From assembly GCF_037975245.1 (NCBI RefSeq), contig NC_092578.1:15356321-15420320 (forward strand): a DNA stretch of 64,000 nucleotides, given 5' to 3'. The first letter of the stretch is position 1, and the number at the start of each line of letters is the position of its first letter. Made by a program: the position numbers and the translations under genes. Shown piece by piece: positions 59,900-64,000 of this stretch. This stretch comes from Apostichopus japonicus. Taxonomy: Eukaryota > Echinodermata > Holothuroidea > Aspidochirotida > Stichopodidae. The notes beneath the pieces are model-generated. The model saw only the letters and a list, made by a program, of their open reading frames with translations, had not been told where the DNA came from and searched no databases.

Positions 59900-62800
59900 T
59901 AATAATACAAATTCGACTCGTGAAATACCATTAACTGCTACTTTCCATAAAAAATTTAACATATATGTTAGTTCCTAATATTTCAAACAAGATTTTCTTC
60001 TTCCTCTGCTTCTTCATTCCTTTCTTCGGGTTTTTGGGGGAATTGTTACCTGTTACTGCTTTTACTACTGATCGCAGAAAAGTATGTCCTTGTTATTCGT
60101 TTCCTTAATTACAGTCCAAAATCTCTGTCACAAAGGAAGTTCACATGCAATAGTATTGTTTATATAGTACGTAGTTGACGTTTGTTGACATTTCATCATA
60201 CGTACAGCAAACACTAGTCGGTTAACACTAGTACATCTACTTCCTTAACCATAATGTGTAAAATAATACTCATACAAAATGAGAAGGTGGGGTGATTGGG
60301 GGGGGGGGGGGTGATCAAATGGCCTTTTGTAGACTAGGTAGATCAGAGTGCATATGTTGAGCGGAGATAGGTTAGAAAGTAGTGATGATGAAATTAAATG
60401 CCAGCAATAACAAGCATGTCGTAGCTAGTGTATGAAAGGGTACTCTCTGATGGTGGTGCTGGTGGGGAGTGTGGGGGGGGGGGGGTTATATGGGGAAGTG
60501 TCAAATTTCCCGAGTATATATTTTTGCAGGTTGGGTAATTCCTTGGATGGGGAGGGGGACGTACGGGGGCATACATATACTGATGCCTTTAATCTCAGTG
60601 TGGTGTAACGGTATAACAAAAGCGATACACACACATATCACAGACACACATATCACAGATATACACGCAGATTTACATCTATATACATATCGACCCCACG
60701 ACCGACAAGTCATATGTTGCGGTTTGGGGTAAAACCACTGAATGGCATTTTAATAACTCTTGGTGTTTCTGCGGTTTAAACTATTACTTTCCTTATTAGG
60801 ATATACCCTCGTAACTTGCAGCATGGAGGTAAAACAGATTATTATCACGGGAGAGTTGTTGACTGGCGGTACAGGATTTAATTATTTATAGTTCTTTTCT
60901 TCTTCTTTGACCGGTTGTGCCGAATCAACGCGAACAGAGGAGTAGACACAACGTCTAACTGAGGACTATTTACTGTTTTCGAAAATCATACTGTTTGGTA
61001 AAAGTTTACCTTGACTTGTCAGAACGTCGAAACTCCTAACATTGTTTCAATTTTAGAGAAACATTATCGCATGCAACCGATTATGACCAAAAAATGTGGA
61101 AATTTCTGTATAGTTTATATACACACTAGTGGCGGAAAATATCGCTTATATGGAACACATTGTTTACGCTAGAGATTACGAAAACACTGTCCACAAAATG
61201 GTAGACAGCTGAAATTCCGCCTACCGCGCATAGTTAAATTACATGGGTAACGTTATATTTTGATAATGCATCAGATATTATACCATATTTAACATTATGT
61301 GTCCCTACCATCCTTCCGTTAAAGCCAAAGCGGTGGGGTGGGGGGGGGGGGGGTCACTGGTTTCTTCCTCGCGAAACACGAAGCAAAAGGAGAGATTATA
61401 TAATAGATAAGCTTATATATATGTAGGATAGGACTACTGGCCTGTTTAGATTAAGATCTCGGTCAGGTGGCATACTCTATATTAGAGTCAGAAAAGTGCC
61501 AAAATGCAGTAGGAGAACATATTTTTGGATATGTTATCAATCAGGATCTGGTTGTTTTTATGTGGCTCGCCATGTTGAAGAGCATAAATGAACGTACATG
61601 TGGGGCAAAAATTGGGTCAATTAAGGCAAATTTAGACCCCCTTTAGGCCTCCCAGGAGCAGCGTACAAAAATTGTTTACTACTGAGTGAAGAGGTTTGTT
61701 TACAAGTGACGAAAACTTCCGGCTCGGATAGCAAAACATTGTCACGAGCATGGTACGGAAAATTGATGGTGCCATGAAAGGCCAACCTGTCAGCTATCCA
61801 GTGATGGGTAGCGTTTAGCTAGTGAGTACTTCTATATCTAGACTTATGGAGACCACGTTACTTTTGTGATTTAGTGTGTAAGTCAATGGGGCTTCTAATA
61901 AGCGTATGCTACCTGTCAGTTACTGAGATGTATTTATTGCCAGATGCCTAAAACTCACCTCAAGGTATAAACATTATATTGTGCTACTGGTGTCTAGTTT
62001 CTTTATGAAGCAAATGTAATGCTTCACACAAGACAAGGAAAAACGACGTACAAAAGATTGTGTAAAACTAGCTTACACTTAGTTGATCGACAAAGCAGCA
62101 GCACGCATAAAAAAAATGTCAGTAATTTGAAAGCAGTAGACTACGTAGTGGCATATTCTTTACCATCATATCCGTTAGAATATTATTACTTTGGTCCATT
62201 AATGTTATACAGCAGATATGAGAACGTCATTAACCGGTTAACTGTTAAAAACCGGCAACCCGTGACGATTTAAGAATGAGTACACCTTTCATAACATACA
62301 CGGTATGTAAACAGAGTGTGGCCAACTCTCTATGTAAGAAATCAGTTCACTATACTGTTACCCTCAGATATGCTAGAAGTACAGATAATAGTCCCTCATG
62401 ATCACTGCATTTCACGAAACATTTTAACTATTAGTCTAACGATGTAATTATCCACACTGAGATAAGTTGTGGTCCATTTTAATACTCCTGAATATCTTTG
62501 AAAGAACGTAGAAAAATCAGAACCGACAAGAAAGTACTTTTGAAACCTTCTAGCAATTTTTAAATGCTAATAATTTGAGCCTAATACTAATGAAATTTTA
62601 ACTGTTGAGGTTTCTTACCAGCTAGCCCTTAACTCACGGTTGGAACAGTTTGAATGTGGGAAAAATCATAGTTATGTATGAGGCTTTTCTCATCCCAAAT
62701 TGTACAATTAGGCCTATAGTATAGCTAGTTATTATCCTCAACATATCACATGCATAAAGACGAAACAAAAATGGATAACGAATAACTGGAATAAATCAAT

Positions 62801-62900
62801 TCATAAAAAGCCAACTGTTTGTCTGTTAGTTGGAAGTAAACAATAAAATAAATAAATAAAAACTAGTCATTCATTCTCCAACTTCAGCAAGCATTTAATT
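59900..62900. other. Gene-free stretch
   Basis: No supportable exon was seen. Poly-G tracts are at about 60296, 60470 and 61334. Confidence 0.5.
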
Positions 62901-62905
62901 AGCAC

Positions 62906-63328
62906 CAGGGGGGTAGGAGCCGGGGGGCACTGGGGGAACGTGCCCCCCCCCACTTTTTTTCCAAAATAGCAAATGTGCCCTACTGGCAAATAAAATGTGC
63001 CCCTTTGATGAAGAACTGTCTTTTGGATATCTTCAGCCTTTGTAGATTCTAATATTTTATTTTATTTTAATTATTTATTTTTATTCTGTACATGCTATTT
63101 CTAAAATTGCATCCCATAGCTTTGTGTAGCATGGTTAACAATAAACAATCTCAGTGAATAGTATTGATAGCATACTAACACATCATATACCGTATATTTA
63201 AGTGATATGGCTGGTGTGTATCGGTTTATAGCATAACAAGTGGTGGTTGTGGAATGAGAAAGTGCCCCTCTGATGTTGTGCCCCCCCCCCCACCCACCCC
63301 CCACTTTTTGGGGGCTTCCTACCCCCTG
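62906..63328. mobile_element. Non-autonomous hAT-type MITE (423 bp)
   Basis: The ends CAGGGGGGTAGGAGCC and GGCTTCCTACCCCCTG are inverted repeats with two one-base indels. A perfect 8-bp target duplication ATTAGCAC lies at 62898-62905 and 63329-63336. Subterminal GTGCCCCC motifs resemble those of the element at 14651-15299. It has no transposase. Confidence 0.92.
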
Positions 63329-63336
63329 ATTAGCAC

Positions 63337-64000
63337 CCTGGCAAAGTATTTTGCCTCACTTTAAACTCTTTTTGTCTCATTTAGTATTCCTTAATATCTG
63401 GGACGGTATAAGTTGGAGATGCAAAACCACCATGATATTGATCTTCAAAAAAGTCTAGCAACGTTTAGCATGTTTTTAAAAACAAAATGGGGCCAATCAC
63501 TGATGATCTTAAACTAACATACATAGTTTGGAAATTTTATCCGTGAACTCAAAATGAACTTCGCTCGGTACAAAGCCGGCTGATTACATGCGCCTGTATA
63601 TACGACTGATGACAGGGCTGTCTCAAGACTTGCAATATAGAAGCTATCATGTATAGGTCGGGTTGACTGTGTGGCTGGCAATGGAACTGACAATAGAACT
63701 GGATTAACTCTGTACTGTAGTACTAATCCATGACTGACTATGCAGGACTGAGCCTTTATCTGTGGGATTGACTACATATATGTATAGTGATATGTACGAA
63801 TGACATATATAGTGCTGATTGTATAGAAGACCGATTGTCTTGTTTATCATATGGTAAGACTATTGGACTGGATAGACGACATGGCTATACCACTAACTTC
63901 TAATAACTGCCGGCCATCTGCCAGGCCGAGGCACAAGGGGCCTCGCCAGTCGCCACCCCCTTCCATCCGTGCAGACTACAGTATACCCCCCCCCCCTCCG
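63337..64000. other. Gene-free right end
   Basis: No exon or element recognised; the window ends in C-runs (63985-63995). Confidence 0.5.

Overview
The window looks like nuclear DNA from an animal, most likely a marine invertebrate deuterostome and possibly an echinoderm such as a sea cucumber. This is inferred from four things: spliced genes with GT-AG introns, very AT-rich intergenic DNA full of long (TA)n tracts, several tRNA-derived SINE families, and many hAT-type non-autonomous elements. The species cannot be proven from the sequence alone.

Layout. (1) 1-17.2 kb, minus strand: the 5' part of an axonemal dynein heavy chain gene. I reconstructed 18 coding exons with consistent splice phases. 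They encode the first 779 residues (the N-terminal tail), and the gene runs off the left edge of the window. Its introns hold two hAT MITEs with 8-bp target duplications, three SINE copies from two families, an almost GC-free block and several short tandem repeats. (2) 17.2-25.6 kb: intergenic DNA with SINE, (TA)n, a duplicated 223-bp microsatellite block and a compound CCCTT/CCCTG pentanucleotide array. (3) 25.6-34.07 kb, minus strand: a three-coding-exon gene for a 311-residue PAPS-sulfotransferase-fold protein. Its large introns are filled with (TA)n, SINE remnants and an inverted-repeat element. (4) 34-64 kb: almost gene-free. It holds (TA)n arrays, a 28-copy satellite of a 32-bp unit carrying a CACGTG box in almost every copy, SINE copies, a third hAT MITE with perfect target duplications, and a handful of weak exon-like or remnant-like ORFs.

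The two confident genes are unrelated in function: one is a ciliary motor, the other a cytosolic or Golgi sulfotransferase-like enzyme. Both are transcribed right to left. A candidate RFX X-box lies about 1.3 kb upstream of the dynein start codon. Most long open frames elsewhere are translations of microsatellites. I found no wholly new gene system. The most unusual items are the phased E-box satellite, the repeated association of one SINE family with (TA)n tracts, a SINE flanked by about 48-bp direct repeats, the 33.2-33.5 kb inverted repeat, and a 228-codon frame over a diverged tandem duplication at 38 kb.
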